A stretch of 28,015 nt of DNA from a virus, in IMG/VR virus record IMGVR_UViG_3300042321_001272, positions 1 through 28,015 of that record; one strand, 5' to 3'. Numbering within the stretch: the stretch's first letter is position 1; the number at the start of each line of letters is the position of its first letter. Below, piece after piece: positions 7,210-13,755 of this stretch. The notes under the pieces were generated by a model, which made no database searches, had not been told where the DNA came from, and saw only the letters and a list, made by a program, of their open reading frames with translations. A program made the translations under genes and the position numbers.

Positions 7210-7595
7210 GGGGTGTCCTCCTCTGGTGTGTGCCAAGGCGCGACAGATTCTGGGTGGTCATTGACGGCAAAGGCGGGAACGGTGCCCCAGTGTCGCGGTG
7301 CCAGCGCATTTGCCAGCCTGCTGTTTTCTGCCGTCAGGCGTTCGCTCTCTGCGGTCAGCCGCTCGACCTCCGCCTTTAGCTCCGCGACCTGATCTATCCA
7401 GAAGCGGCCAGCATCGCGCGTCTCGTATGTCACCGTGATCGGCGCGTCAGACTTTAGCCACACCGCCACGGATGTGCCGTCAGCGCGCCCCATGGAGAGG
7501 AACCAGTGGTCGTCGTCCATTTGCTCCAGGTGCGCCCCGCCCACAGCAAACTCGTGCGGGACGCCGTTTTGGTCAAACTCGATCCTCTCGGTCAT
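7206..7595 (-). CDS. Hypothetical early protein with coiled coil (129 aa)
   Basis: The N-terminal half looks beta-rich (FDQNGVPHEFAVGGAHLEQM). Residues about 68-95 form a clear leucine heptad helix (VAELKAEVERLTAESERLTA). The protein ends in EEDTP, as do its neighbours. No family is recognised. It is coupled by ATGA overlaps. The similar coiled coils in this operon suggest a set of interacting early proteins; that is inference. Confidence 0.65.
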   Translation of the reverse strand: MTERIEFDQNGVPHEFAVGGAHLEQMDDDHWFLSMGRADGTSVAVWLKSDAPITVTYETRDAGRFWIDQVAELKAEVERLTAESERLTAENSRLANALAPRHWGTVPAFAVNDHPESVAPWHTPEEDTP

Positions 7596-7897
7596 TCGCC
7601 GCCCCTTTGCGGAACAATGGCGTTGATAATGGCTTCCAGCTTTTCGACTCTGGCAGCCAAATCAGCGAGCGGGTCGGCAGGCTTGACGGGCTCGGCAGGC
7701 TTTACGACGCGGAAGGCGATGATGTCGCCGTCATCGTCATGAACCCAGCAATGATCCGCAGCCAAGGCGTAGTTGCTGGTATCTCTTTCGGGACTTCCAT
7801 CGTAGTTTATCGAGACAACATCCACGACTGCCTCCGGGTTAACCGGGCATTCCCCGCCGTTCCAGCCGTGCCATTCGCCGTCATTGTAGTCGGTCAT
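7592..7897 (-). CDS. Hypothetical protein, paralogue of the gene at 10369-10629
   Basis: The product starts MTDYNDGEWHGWNGGECPV, nearly the same as the start of the rightward gene at 10369. Both continue to a (D)HCW or DLCW motif followed by DFRV/AFRV, Pro-rich text and a helix. The C-terminal 30 residues form a coiled coil (LAARVEKLEAIINAI). The start at 7897 has CGGAGACACC upstream; a longer start at 7945 lacks this support. The function is unknown. The Trp/Gly/Cys/Pro-conserved N-terminus marks a small phage domain found in both arms of the divergent early region. Confidence 0.7.
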   Translation of the reverse strand: MTDYNDGEWHGWNGGECPVNPEAVVDVVSINYDGSPERDTSNYALAADHCWVHDDDGDIIAFRVVKPAEPVKPADPLADLAARVEKLEAIINAIVPQRGGE

Positions 7898-7925
7898 TTC
7901 GGTGTCTCCGCTGTAGTGCTGACGT

Positions 7926-8258
7926 TCACGAGTTGCGATTGGCATTCCAGGTTTCCAGCAAGCGAATAAAGGGTTCTGGGTTATCCAGCATCCGATTAAT
8001 GGCTTTATTTATACCGGCAAAATAGCTGGTATAAATCTCGTAGTCGCCAGCGTAATAACGCCCGCCATGCCCCGGTTCTACCGGGTCAACAGCAGGCCCA
8101 AGAATGTCGTGCAATTGGCATTGGATGTCATCACGGTAAGCAGCTTGCGCTGTGTCGAACTCCATGCCCGACTTACTGACATAGACAACGCGCTCCTCAC
8201 GCACGATCTCGCCGTTGGGTTCCGTGCTCTCGGTGATGTATCGTTTGGTCTGTATCAT
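7926..8258 (-). CDS. Hypothetical early protein (110 aa)
   Basis: The product begins MIQTKRYITESTEPNGEI and contains VVYVSKSGMEFDTAQAAYRD, a pattern seen in phage proteins that carry a short strand followed by a D-x-x-x-A-A helix. The C-terminal half includes GRYYAGDYEIYTSYFAGINK. No family is assigned. It is coupled to the upstream gene by an ATGA overlap and separated from the next gene by 28 nt that include the latter's ribosome-binding site. Confidence 0.65.
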   Translation of the reverse strand: MIQTKRYITESTEPNGEIVREERVVYVSKSGMEFDTAQAAYRDDIQCQLHDILGPAVDPVEPGHGGRYYAGDYEIYTSYFAGINKAINRMLDNPEPFIRLLETWNANRNS

Positions 8259-8515
8259 TCATCAATCTCCCAAGGCGTCACGGCCTCAAACTTGTCGGTC
8301 TTGAACCGAAGCCATGCGGCGCGGTCATTGATCCGCGCCTGCATGTCTCCGGGAAGGGCAGAGATGCTGATCTGCCGTGTCCGCAGATGATCCGTCCATG
8401 CTGACGAGGGCGTTACCCGCGACAGGCTTGCATCGGCGGCGACAAACTCGACAATAACGTCGCCAAAGTCGTCATCGTCAAAGGTTGCGTAAGACACGTA
8501 GTCGGTGGTTCGCAT
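8255..8515 (-). CDS. Hypothetical acidic early protein (86 aa)
   Basis: The start is ATG at 8515 (complement), placed about 8 nt after GGGGAG. ATG 8521 is possible but too close to that site. Much longer starts would run through the repressor gene. The product begins MRTTDYVSYATFDDDDFGDV and contains WTDHLRTRQISISALPGDMQ. It is the first gene after the repressor in the leftward operon. No domain is recognised. Confidence 0.65.
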   Translation of the reverse strand: MRTTDYVSYATFDDDDFGDVIVEFVAADASLSRVTPSSAWTDHLRTRQISISALPGDMQARINDRAAWLRFKTDKFEAVTPWEIDE

Positions 8516-8546
8516 CAGCATTCTCCCCTGCTTCGCTTTATCCCTA

Positions 8547-8729
8547 CTAGGCTTCTGCCACGCTGTCAACCCCGATTGCAGAGAGAATGCTGGCGAGGGT
8601 TTCGGGGCGCGGCGACTTACCTGGGATGCTGTTTTCGATGTTCCACAGGGTCTGGCGGCTGATACCAGCATCGCGGCAGATGGCGGTGCGGGTCTTGCCC
8701 GAGGCGGCGATTTTTTCGGTCAGTGTCAT
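8547..8729 (-). CDS. XRE/Cro-type repressor (60 aa)
   Basis: The whole protein is one helix-turn-helix domain. KIAASGKTRTAICRDAGISR forms the first helices and turn, QTLWNIENSIPGK the recognition helix, and LASILSAIGVDSV the closing helix. A perfect AAGGAGG lies upstream of the ATG at 8729. It is the first gene of the leftward operon and faces the rightward early operon across a divergent promoter region. It is therefore the natural candidate to bind there and set the early switch, like Cro. It lacks a cI-type C-terminal dimerisation or cleavage domain, so RecA-triggered induction is not expected. Confidence 0.85.
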   Translation of the reverse strand: MTLTEKIAASGKTRTAICRDAGISRQTLWNIENSIPGKSPRPETLASILSAIGVDSVAEA

Positions 8730-8752
8730 GTCATGGTCCTCCTTGTGAGGCT

Positions 8753-8781
8753 CTTATAGCGCGCCGGTAGACGGGTTACAA
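8753..8781 (-). promoter_or_regulatory. Leftward early promoter
   Basis: On the complement, TTGTAA (8776-8781) and TATAAG (8753-8758) are separated by exactly 17 nt. They lie just upstream of the repressor gene's ribosome-binding site. The -10 matches the sigma-70 consensus at five of six bases and the -35 at four of six. This promoter would drive the twelve-gene leftward operon. Confidence 0.65.
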
Positions 8782-8788
8782 ATAATAG

Positions 8789-8817
8789 TTGACGGGCCGT
8801 CGCGCGTGGTCTAGGCA
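8789..8817 (+). promoter_or_regulatory. Rightward early promoter (TTGACG-17-TAGGCA)
   Basis: The -35 TTGACG and -10 TAGGCA have a 17-nt spacer. The ATG of the first rightward gene lies 54 nt after the first base of the -35. The -35 sits only 7 nt from the leftward -35, so one bound repressor could cover both. GACGGG occurs at 8770 and 8791, 21 bp or two helical turns apart, and could be part of an operator. Confidence 0.65.
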
Positions 8818-8842
8818 CAGATGAAACCAAGGGAGAGACGAC

Positions 8843-9271
8843 ATGACCCCGCTCTACACCATCGCCCGCGACATCGACGACGCTCTCGGCGGCACCGCCT
8901 GCGCGGACGCGCTTGAGGCCAGCACCGCCGATCAGTCGCTGGTCCTCTGGAGGTTCCTCGCCGCCGTGCTGAGGGAGATGAAGCCGGAACCGGGAAAGGT
9001 TCAGGCGGCGATTGACCCCGTCATCGCCGGGATGGACAGGCTCGGGCGCGGAGAGGACTGGCCCAAGGCGGATGCGCGGGCGGCGCGGGCGGCGACGGCG
9101 GCGGCGGAAGCGGCGTGCGCGACGGAGGCGGCGGAAGCGGCGTGCGCGACGGAGGCGGGCGCGCGGGCGGCGTGGGCGGCGGATGCAGCGTGGGCGGCAA
9201 CCTTCGCCGACGTTCCCCGCGCCCGGCAGCGCGACATCCTACTCCGGCTGATCCAGGAGGCGAGCGCATGA
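8843..9271 (+). CDS. Early protein, first of three tandem paralogues
   Basis: The 142-residue protein begins MTPLYTIARDIDDALGG and contains LVLWRFLAAVLREM near residue 35. It ends RQRDILLRLIQEASA. The two following genes share all three blocks. The middle (residues about 75-120) is almost pure Ala/Glu/Arg low complexity, including a perfect nine-residue repeat (AEAACATEA twice) made by a 27-nt tandem duplication. GGGAGAGAC precedes the ATG. No known family is recognised. As the first gene after the rightward early promoter it would be among the earliest products made. Confidence 0.8.
   Translation: MTPLYTIARDIDDALGGTACADALEASTADQSLVLWRFLAAVLREMKPEPGKVQAAIDPVIAGMDRLGRGEDWPKADARAARAATAAAEAACATEAAEAACATEAGARAAWAADAAWAATFADVPRARQRDILLRLIQEASA
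9104..9157 (+). repeat. 27-nt perfect tandem duplication inside a coding region
   Basis: Two identical copies of a 27-nt GC-rich unit lie at 9104-9130 and 9131-9157. The unit is nine codons long and in frame, so each copy adds AEAACATEA to the protein. It probably arose by replication slippage in GCG-rich sequence. Confidence 0.9.
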
Positions 9272-9708
9272 CCCCGCTACATCGTATAGCCCGCGATATA
9301 GACAAAGCTGTAGGCGGGCGGGTTTGCCGGAACGCGATACGCGATGCATCAAAAGCTGGCACCGACCTGCGGCCTGTTCTGTGGCGGTTTCTGGCTGATG
9401 TGTTGCGCGCGATAAAGCGCGCCCCGGATCAGGTGCAAATCTTTGTCGATTTTGTGATCGACGGGTTCGACCGGCGCGAGCGTAATATGGCGTTCCCCGA
9501 GGTAGACCGTGACAAGTGGGACGCGGCGAAACTGCAAGCCCCGTTTTCGGCCGCCTTGGCGGCGGCTGGCAGGGCGGCGGCGACATGGCAAAAGCCGCTT
9601 AAGCGCGGGCTGGCGGCGAGCGTGGCTTACTGCGCGGCCCTCGCCGGGGCAACGCGCTTTCACCAGTGGCATATCTTTCTGAGGCTAGTCAGGGAGGCGA
9701 GCGAATGA
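9268..9708 (+). CDS. Early protein, second tandem paralogue
   Basis: The 146-residue protein starts MTPLHRIARDIDKAVGG and contains PVLWRFLADVLRAIK, and its C-terminus is HIFLRLVREASE. These blocks match the genes on either side. The middle is different and lacks the Ala/Glu repeat. The start is set by an ATGA overlap with the upstream stop and by a GGAGGCGAGC ribosome-binding site inside the upstream gene. The function is unknown. Confidence 0.8.
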   Translation: MTPLHRIARDIDKAVGGRVCRNAIRDASKAGTDLRPVLWRFLADVLRAIKRAPDQVQIFVDFVIDGFDRRERNMAFPEVDRDKWDAAKLQAPFSAALAAAGRAAATWQKPLKRGLAASVAYCAALAGATRFHQWHIFLRLVREASE

Positions 9709-10145
9709 CCATGATAGCACTACTCGCGAAGGGGGTAGACGATAGGCTAGGCGGGACGGTATGCCACGATGCCGTCGATAGCGCAGAGGACCCAAGCGGC
9801 AGGCTTATGTGGGAGTTCCTCGCGGGCGTCCTACGGGCAATGCCGCCCGGAAACCCGAAAGATGGCGCAATAGGCGCCGTCATCCGTAGCCTTGATGATT
9901 TCGGCGTCGGCGGGATATGGCATACGGAGGATGTGTTACCGGATGACTATCTCGATGAACGATACCAGGCTGCATTCGCGGCCTCGTGGGCGATGAAAAG
10001 CGTGCTGTTTCCAGCGTGGTGGCTTGGCGCCCAGATGGCGACGGTATGCGCGTGGTCGGCCATGTGCGCGGCGGAAAATGCGGGTGTTACAATCGAGAAG
10101 CAGAGGGATATCCTGTTGAAGGTCATCGGAAAGGGGAGCAAATGA
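9705..10145 (+). CDS. Early protein, third tandem paralogue
   Basis: The 146-residue protein starts MTMIALLAKGVDDRLGG and has LMWEFLAGVLRAM followed by a C-terminal KQRDILLKVIGKGSK. It is the most diverged of the three but keeps the GG-x-x-C spacing, the W-x-FLA-x-VLR helix and the final RDIL helix. A central hydrophobic and Trp-rich part (SVLFPAWWLGAQMATVCAWS) may contact a membrane or a protein surface. An ATGA overlap fixes the start. Confidence 0.78.
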   Translation: MTMIALLAKGVDDRLGGTVCHDAVDSAEDPSGRLMWEFLAGVLRAMPPGNPKDGAIGAVIRSLDDFGVGGIWHTEDVLPDDYLDERYQAAFAASWAMKSVLFPAWWLGAQMATVCAWSAMCAAENAGVTIEKQRDILLKVIGKGSK

Positions 10146-10372
10146 CAGAGCCGACCAGAGTAACCATCAAATATCATCGCATAGGTAACGCTCAGGGCGT
10201 GTATCATGTCATGATCCAGCGTCCAAGCGGGATTGTAAACGATGACTTTGTGAGGCTTACGGTGCATGGTGTGAAAACAACCGCTACCGATATGGGCCTG
10301 CGGGCAGGCAAGCGCCTCACAGCGGCATGTAGGGAAGCCCGGGAAACCGGCAGAGCGGAGTTCGAGATATGA
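10142..10372 (+). CDS. Small hypothetical early protein (76 aa)
   Basis: The start at 10142 gives an ATGA overlap with the preceding stop, and AAAGGGGAG lies just upstream. The product begins MTEPTRVTIKYHRIGNAQGV, looks beta-rich, and ends in a basic helix and EFEI. No family is recognised. Confidence 0.7.
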   Translation: MTEPTRVTIKYHRIGNAQGVYHVMIQRPSGIVNDDFVRLTVHGVKTTATDMGLRAGKRLTAACREARETGRAEFEI

Positions 10373-10629
10373 CAGACTACAATGACGGTAACTGGCACGA
10401 ATGGAAGGGCGGGGAATGCCCGGTTGATCGGCGCGCGCTTGTTCAAGTCCTGTGGGTTAGACCTGAGGAGGGCTTTATGGGTGGGCCATATAGCGACGTT
10501 GATTGGGCTGGTGATTTGTGTTGGGACCATGATGGAAAGGCAGATATCACTGACTTTCGCGTCATAGAGCCAGCCGCATCAGCGCCCGCCGATCCTTATG
10601 ACGCCGTGCTTTCTGAGATTAAGATATGA
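10369..10629 (+). CDS. Hypothetical protein, paralogue of the gene at 7592-7897
   Basis: The 86-residue product begins MTDYNDGNWHEWKGGECPV and shares the later DLCW/DFRV block with the leftward gene at 7592-7897. It lacks that gene's C-terminal coiled coil. The conserved W, GGECPV and CW positions suggest a small folded domain. It is coupled by ATGA overlaps on both sides. No function is known to me. Confidence 0.72.
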   Translation: MTDYNDGNWHEWKGGECPVDRRALVQVLWVRPEEGFMGGPYSDVDWAGDLCWDHDGKADITDFRVIEPAASAPADPYDAVLSEIKI

Positions 10630-10874
10630 CAGACCCCCGCTCGCAAGCCCTAGCCTATCGCATATGGGGATATGCAGGCCCGCGCGAATGGGACGTGACA
10701 CTGGCAGAGGTCGCGGACGCGCTGGGTGAGCCGGTGCCAGCGGTCAGGGCCGTCATAGTGAGCCGCCAGTGGGCCAACCGTATGCGCAGGCCAGCACAGC
10801 GCACGGCGATCATACAGGAGAGGTCAGGCATGATCCTGGATATCAAGTTCGAGGATGACGCAAGTTGGATTTGA
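10626..10874 (+). CDS. Small protein with possible helix-turn-helix (82 aa)
   Basis: The segment VTLAEVADALGEPVPAVRAV reads as a helix-turn-helix (A-x-x-LG-x-x-x-x-x-V). It is followed by RQWANRMRR, a basic stretch that could contact DNA. It sits just before the RusA-like gene and overlaps it by 4 or 10 nt depending on the start. A role as an early regulator is possible but unproven. Confidence 0.65.
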   Translation: MTDPRSQALAYRIWGYAGPREWDVTLAEVADALGEPVPAVRAVIVSRQWANRMRRPAQRTAIIQERSGMILDIKFEDDASWI

Positions 10875-11221
10875 CCATCGAATTGCCGTGGTATCCGAAA
10901 GAATTGTCCCCGAATGCGAGAGTGCATTGGGCAGTAAAGGCTAACGCTGTCAAAAAGTATCGGAATGCTTGTGCTTGGGCAGCGCGAGCACAGGGGCTTA
11001 TGCCGAGTAATGCGGACGAGGTTGTTATGACAATCGAGTTCCGCGAACCGGACAAAAGACCACGGAATAAAGACAATATGATTGCGTCAATCAAGGCGCT
11101 ACAGGATGGCCTAATGGACGCTATCGGGATTGACGACAGCAAGTTTGTCGTGGCTCACAAGATCGGCCAGGTAGCGAAACGCGGCAAGGTGATCGTTACA
11201 ATCAAGGGGGAGGGCGAATGA
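10865..11221 (+). CDS. rusA: RusA-like Holliday-junction resolvase
   Basis: The 118-residue protein has the RusA family layout. It has an N-terminal beta region (LTIELPWYPKELSPNARVHW), then RPRNKDNMIASIKALQDGLM with the conserved Asp, then IGIDDSKF with the paired acidic residues, and a C-terminal strand ending in VIVTIKGE. Together the acidic residues hold the catalytic metal. RusA dimers cut four-way junctions made during recombination or replication. The start is TTG either at 10865 or at 10871; the latter would give a TTGA overlap like that at 4033. It lies immediately before the replication initiator. Confidence 0.85.
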   Translation: MDLTIELPWYPKELSPNARVHWAVKANAVKKYRNACAWAARAQGLMPSNADEVVMTIEFREPDKRPRNKDNMIASIKALQDGLMDAIGIDDSKFVVAHKIGQVAKRGKVIVTIKGEGE

Positions 11222-11925
11222 GCATCAAGCTGATGGCGTATTTTTGGGAGGCCGGGCCGGAAAACCAATCCGAGCGGTTTGTCCTCTTGGCATTGGCAGA
11301 TTACGCCAATGACGCCGGGGAATGCTGGCCGTCGCTCGATGCCTTGGCGCGCAAGACATGCCTCACAGAGCGGGGCATACGGGCTATCATCCGGCGCCTT
11401 GAAGCTGGCGGGTGGCTGGACGTTGATGAAAGCGCCGGTCGCAACAGGTGCAATCTTTACCGCCTGCGCACCCGGAACGAGGTTCCCCCGGAACGTGGTT
11501 CCCCCCGGAACGTGACTGCACAAACCCGGAACGTGGTTCCGCCTGACCCGGAACGTGGTTCCCCCAAACCATCATATAACCATCAAGAACCGTCAGAAGA
11601 GAAGAAGCGCGCGCGAGACGCGGCGTCCGAGGCGCTGAACCAGTGGGCGTCTCCGCAAGCGGTCGCCAGCTTCCTGGCCTATCGCAAGCAGAGGTCAAAG
11701 CCCCTGACCGCGACGGCGGCGGCGCGGCTGGCGAACAATCTGAGGGACATATTCAACGCGGGGGGTTCACCAGATGACGCACTCGGCCTTGCAGAGGAGC
11801 GGGGATGGCAGACCGTCACCCGCGAATGGTATTTCAACGCTGAGCGAGGAACAAATAACAAAAGGCGTGGAATGGCTGAGGCGTTTGCGGCAGTTGCCAG
11901 TAGATCAGCGCCCCGCGCGGGATGA
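11218..11925 (+). CDS. Replication initiator (O-like, winged-helix N-terminus)
   Basis: The 235-residue protein begins with a winged-helix domain typical of phage replisome organisers (ADYANDAGECWPSLDALARK, then CLTERGIRAIIRRLEAGGWL). A flexible linker (about residues 85-120) follows, whose codons make up five iteron-like repeats. A C-terminal helical domain comes next (ALNQWASPQAVASFLAYRKQ). The arrangement mirrors lambda O: DNA-binding N-terminus, origin repeats within the gene, and a C-terminal partner-binding part. It probably binds the repeats and recruits the helicase-loading machinery. The start overlaps the resolvase stop as ATGA. Confidence 0.82.
   Translation: MSIKLMAYFWEAGPENQSERFVLLALADYANDAGECWPSLDALARKTCLTERGIRAIIRRLEAGGWLDVDESAGRNRCNLYRLRTRNEVPPERGSPRNVTAQTRNVVPPDPERGSPKPSYNHQEPSEEKKRARDAASEALNQWASPQAVASFLAYRKQRSKPLTATAAARLANNLRDIFNAGGSPDDALGLAEERGWQTVTREWYFNAERGTNNKRRGMAEAFAAVASRSAPRAG
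11471..11562 (+). repeat. Five iteron-like repeats: candidate replication origin
   Basis: CCCGGAACGTGGTTCC or close variants start at 11471, 11487, 11504, 11525 and 11547. Copies 2, 4 and 5 are identical over 16 nt, copy 1 has one change, and copy 3 keeps only the left half. Each complete copy has 5-bp inverted arms, GGAAC and GTTCC. The last three starts are 21 and 22 nt apart, two helical turns. A more A/T-rich stretch follows (11563-11600) and could be the unwinding region. Confidence 0.72.
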
Positions 11926-12328
11926 TGTCGAGCGGATCGTGGCGAAATTGATGGAACCTGCTAATCCGGTGTGGTGCCTTGCGCGAATAGCGGCGCTTCT
12001 AATGCCGTATTACGACCGGGATACGCCGCAGGGCATTCGCGAAATGGAGGCAGAGGATTGGCGCGAGGCGCTGGCGGAATATCCTCAATGGGCAATTGAG
12101 CGGGCGGTCAGATGGTGGAAGGGCGCGGATAATCCGAACCGGCGACGGCGCCCGATGGAGGGGGATATTGCCGAGAGATGCAGGGTCGAGATGGACGGCG
12201 TTCCGAGTGCGCTAATCGCGATGGGCGCGCCGGTGCCGCAAATCCAGGAGCATCGTGAGCGGATCAGCGCGGAGAGGGCTGCGGAGATCATGCAGGAAGC
12301 GGGCTTTGCGCCAAAGCGTATGCCGTGA
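11774..12328 (+). CDS. Probable replication accessory protein
   Basis: The 184-residue protein contains QITKGVEWLRRLRQLPVDQR, then WCLARIAALLMPYYDRD. A helical domain ending YPQWAIERAVRWWKG and RRPMEGDIAERCRVEMDG follows. The W-A-I-x-x-A-x-x-W pattern before a Pro-containing block is common in phage proteins next to O-like initiators, some of which load the replicative helicase. No ATPase motif is present, so a lambda-P-like role is a guess from position. If the ATG at 11774 is the start, the gene overlaps the initiator by 152 nt in another frame. GTG 11867 is the main shorter alternative. Confidence 0.7.
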   Translation: MTHSALQRSGDGRPSPANGISTLSEEQITKGVEWLRRLRQLPVDQRPARDDVERIVAKLMEPANPVWCLARIAALLMPYYDRDTPQGIREMEAEDWREALAEYPQWAIERAVRWWKGADNPNRRRRPMEGDIAERCRVEMDGVPSALIAMGAPVPQIQEHRERISAERAAEIMQEAGFAPKRMP

Positions 12329-12485
12329 GAGAGGCGGCAGGGTGGGATCGTGTTGTCCCGTTGAACCGCAGAGAGGCAGCCCCCCTGCCGCGCGATGGTT
12401 GTATGCCGGGGAAGGGCGCGTTGCAAGAGGGTTGACATGGGGGCGGCTTGGCTCTAGGGTCGCGCCAGACAGAGGGAGAGGCAAC
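12329..12485 (+). promoter_or_regulatory. Intergenic region with long hairpin and early-type promoter
   Basis: GCGGCAGGG (12334-12342) can pair with CCCTGCCGC (12383-12391) around a 40-nt loop. Further on lies a promoter of the recurring type: TTGACA (12432-12437), 17-nt spacer, TAGGGT (12455-12460). The next ATG is 54 nt after the start of the -35, with AGAGGGAGAGG upstream. No gene is seen in this stretch. Confidence 0.65.
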
Positions 12486-12887
12486 ATGCAACAGGTTTTC
12501 GGGCCGGAGACAAAGTTAGGCGATCCGGTATACTCGATATATAAAAACGCGCTTTCTACCACGCTGCAACGTGGCGTAATCGAGCGTTTGGAGCCTCGAT
12601 TTGTCGTTGCAATGGGCAGGAAATATTGGCGCTTATCCGGCTTTTCAAATGAAGATGGCGCGGCAGATAAACTGGTCCCCGCAACGGCGGAGATGACAGA
12701 TTTATTTGAGCGGAAGGTCGCGCGATACTGCTGCAATGTTGTCGGCCATTTTTTGTGGGAGGTAGAAGAAGAAACCGCTGTTGAAATAGCGGCGCAGATA
12801 CCGGAAGCGTTGAGGCGCATGGCCGGTGTAAAAGACTATGACGAGCAAAGCGTCCGCGTATGGGGAGAGGAAAACGATGATGTCTGA
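12486..12887 (+). CDS. Hypothetical protein (133 aa)
   Basis: The product begins MQQVFGPETKLGDPVYSIYK and includes VARYCCNVVGHFLWEVEEET and a C-terminal acidic tail. It is not recognised. The ATG follows a strong AGAGGGAGAGG site and its own promoter. Base composition is visibly richer in A/T than in the genes on either side, which may reflect recent acquisition. It overlaps the next gene by 11 nt. Confidence 0.7.
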   Translation: MQQVFGPETKLGDPVYSIYKNALSTTLQRGVIERLEPRFVVAMGRKYWRLSGFSNEDGAADKLVPATAEMTDLFERKVARYCCNVVGHFLWEVEEETAVEIAAQIPEALRRMAGVKDYDEQSVRVWGEENDDV

Positions 12888-13188
12888 ACACATGGAAACG
12901 CGGGAACATGACGCAATCAACTTTTACGGAGGACCCAAAGACGCTTCGGTGCGTCTGAGGGCCGAGCCTGTAAACGGAGGCGATGCAAATCCTCCGGGCG
13001 TGGCAGAGTATCTTATCACGCTCGAACGATACTTTGTGGATACGGACTTGGAATTGGGATGGTGGCCGATTGCGTCATTGGTCCTGCGATCCCGGTCTAA
13101 TTTGTTCGGGGATTTGCCCGGGACAGAAAGTTGGTGGCTGCTTATACCAGGTATGGATGAAGTGAAAACGCAGGGAGACAACAAATGA
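12877..13188 (+). CDS. Hypothetical protein preceding SSB (103 aa)
   Basis: The start is ATG 12877 (or 12880), about 8 nt after GGGGAGAGG inside the previous gene. The product begins [20 protein letters not shown] and contains [20 protein letters not shown]. No family is recognised. Its stop overlaps the ssb start as ATGA, so it is probably co-translated with ssb. Confidence 0.68.
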   Translation: MMSEHMETREHDAINFYGGPKDASVRLRAEPVNGGDANPPGVAEYLITLERYFVDTDLELGWWPIASLVLRSRSNLFGDLPGTESWWLLIPGMDEVKTQGDNK

Positions 13189-13619
13189 GCGTCAACAAGG
13201 TCATTCTCATCGGCAACCTTGGCCGAGACCCGGAGACCCGGACATTCCAGAACGGGGGCAAGGTCTGCAATCTCCGGGTGGCATGTTCCGAGACATGGAA
13301 GGACAAGACCACGGGAGAGCGCAAGGAACGCACCGAATGGGTGGCGGTGGTCATCTTTGCGGAACCGCAAATCCGGTTCGCGGAGCAATACCTGCGCAAA
13401 GGTTCGCGGGTCTACATCGAGGGCAAGCTGGAAACGCGCAAGTGGCAGGACCAGAGCGGTCAGGAGAAGTATGCGACCGAGGTTGTGATCCGGCCCTACG
13501 GCGGGGAAGTCCAGGCTCTTGACAAGCCGCAGGGGGGCGATGCATCGCACCAGCAACCGGCGGCCCATGAGGCGCCGCAGCGGCAACCGGCGCCCTATGA
13601 CGACGATATCCCCTTCTGA
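13185..13619 (+). CDS. ssb: Single-stranded DNA-binding protein
   Basis: The 144-residue protein is a standard SSB. The OB fold runs over about residues 1-110, starting [19 protein letters not shown]. Characteristic segments [20 protein letters not shown] and [20 protein letters not shown] follow. A Gln/Pro-rich flexible tail leads to the acidic tip DDDIPF, which binds partner proteins such as recombination and repair enzymes. It coats single-stranded DNA during phage replication and annealing. Its start overlaps the previous stop by ATGA, and a new promoter begins right after its stop codon. Confidence 0.96.
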   Translation: MSVNKVILIGNLGRDPETRTFQNGGKVCNLRVACSETWKDKTTGERKERTEWVAVVIFAEPQIRFAEQYLRKGSRVYIEGKLETRKWQDQSGQEKYATEVVIRPYGGEVQALDKPQGGDASHQQPAAHEAPQRQPAPYDDDIPF

Positions 13620-13626
13620 ATAGGGG

Positions 13627-13655
13627 TTGACAGGTAGGGCAAGACGGTTTAGTGA
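13627..13655 (+). promoter_or_regulatory. Promoter after ssb (TTGACA-17-TAGTGA)
   Basis: The -35 TTGACA is perfect and the spacer is 17 nt. The -10 TAGTGA is weak but begins TAG like those of the sister promoters. The expected transcription start, about 13662, coincides with the base of the inverted repeat at 13662-13690. Confidence 0.55.
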
Positions 13656-13661
13656 AGAGGT

Positions 13662-13690
13662 GGCCGGGGTTCGTCCCAACGACCCCGGCC
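13662..13690 (+). promoter_or_regulatory. GGCCGGGG inverted repeat at the 5' end of a transcript
   Basis: GGCCGGGGT (13662-13670) pairs perfectly with ACCCCGGCC (13682-13690). Two more C-G pairs follow beyond a one-base bulge, around a TCCCAA loop. No T-run follows, so it is not a simple terminator. The same right arm (CGACCCCGGCC) recurs at 15806-15816. It may be an operator over the start site or a leader hairpin. Confidence 0.6.
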
Positions 13691-13755
13691 TGAAACCAAG
13701 GATGCGATTGGCTTCTCTTGCATAATGCCAGAGCGGGCCAGCATCCGCAACATGG

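Noticed and set aside
9021-9362. Leftward Pro/Arg-rich frame opposite the Ala-rich region of the first paralogue
   Set aside because: Low-complexity antisense of GCG codons. The rightward gene has a promoter, a ribosome site and paralogues.
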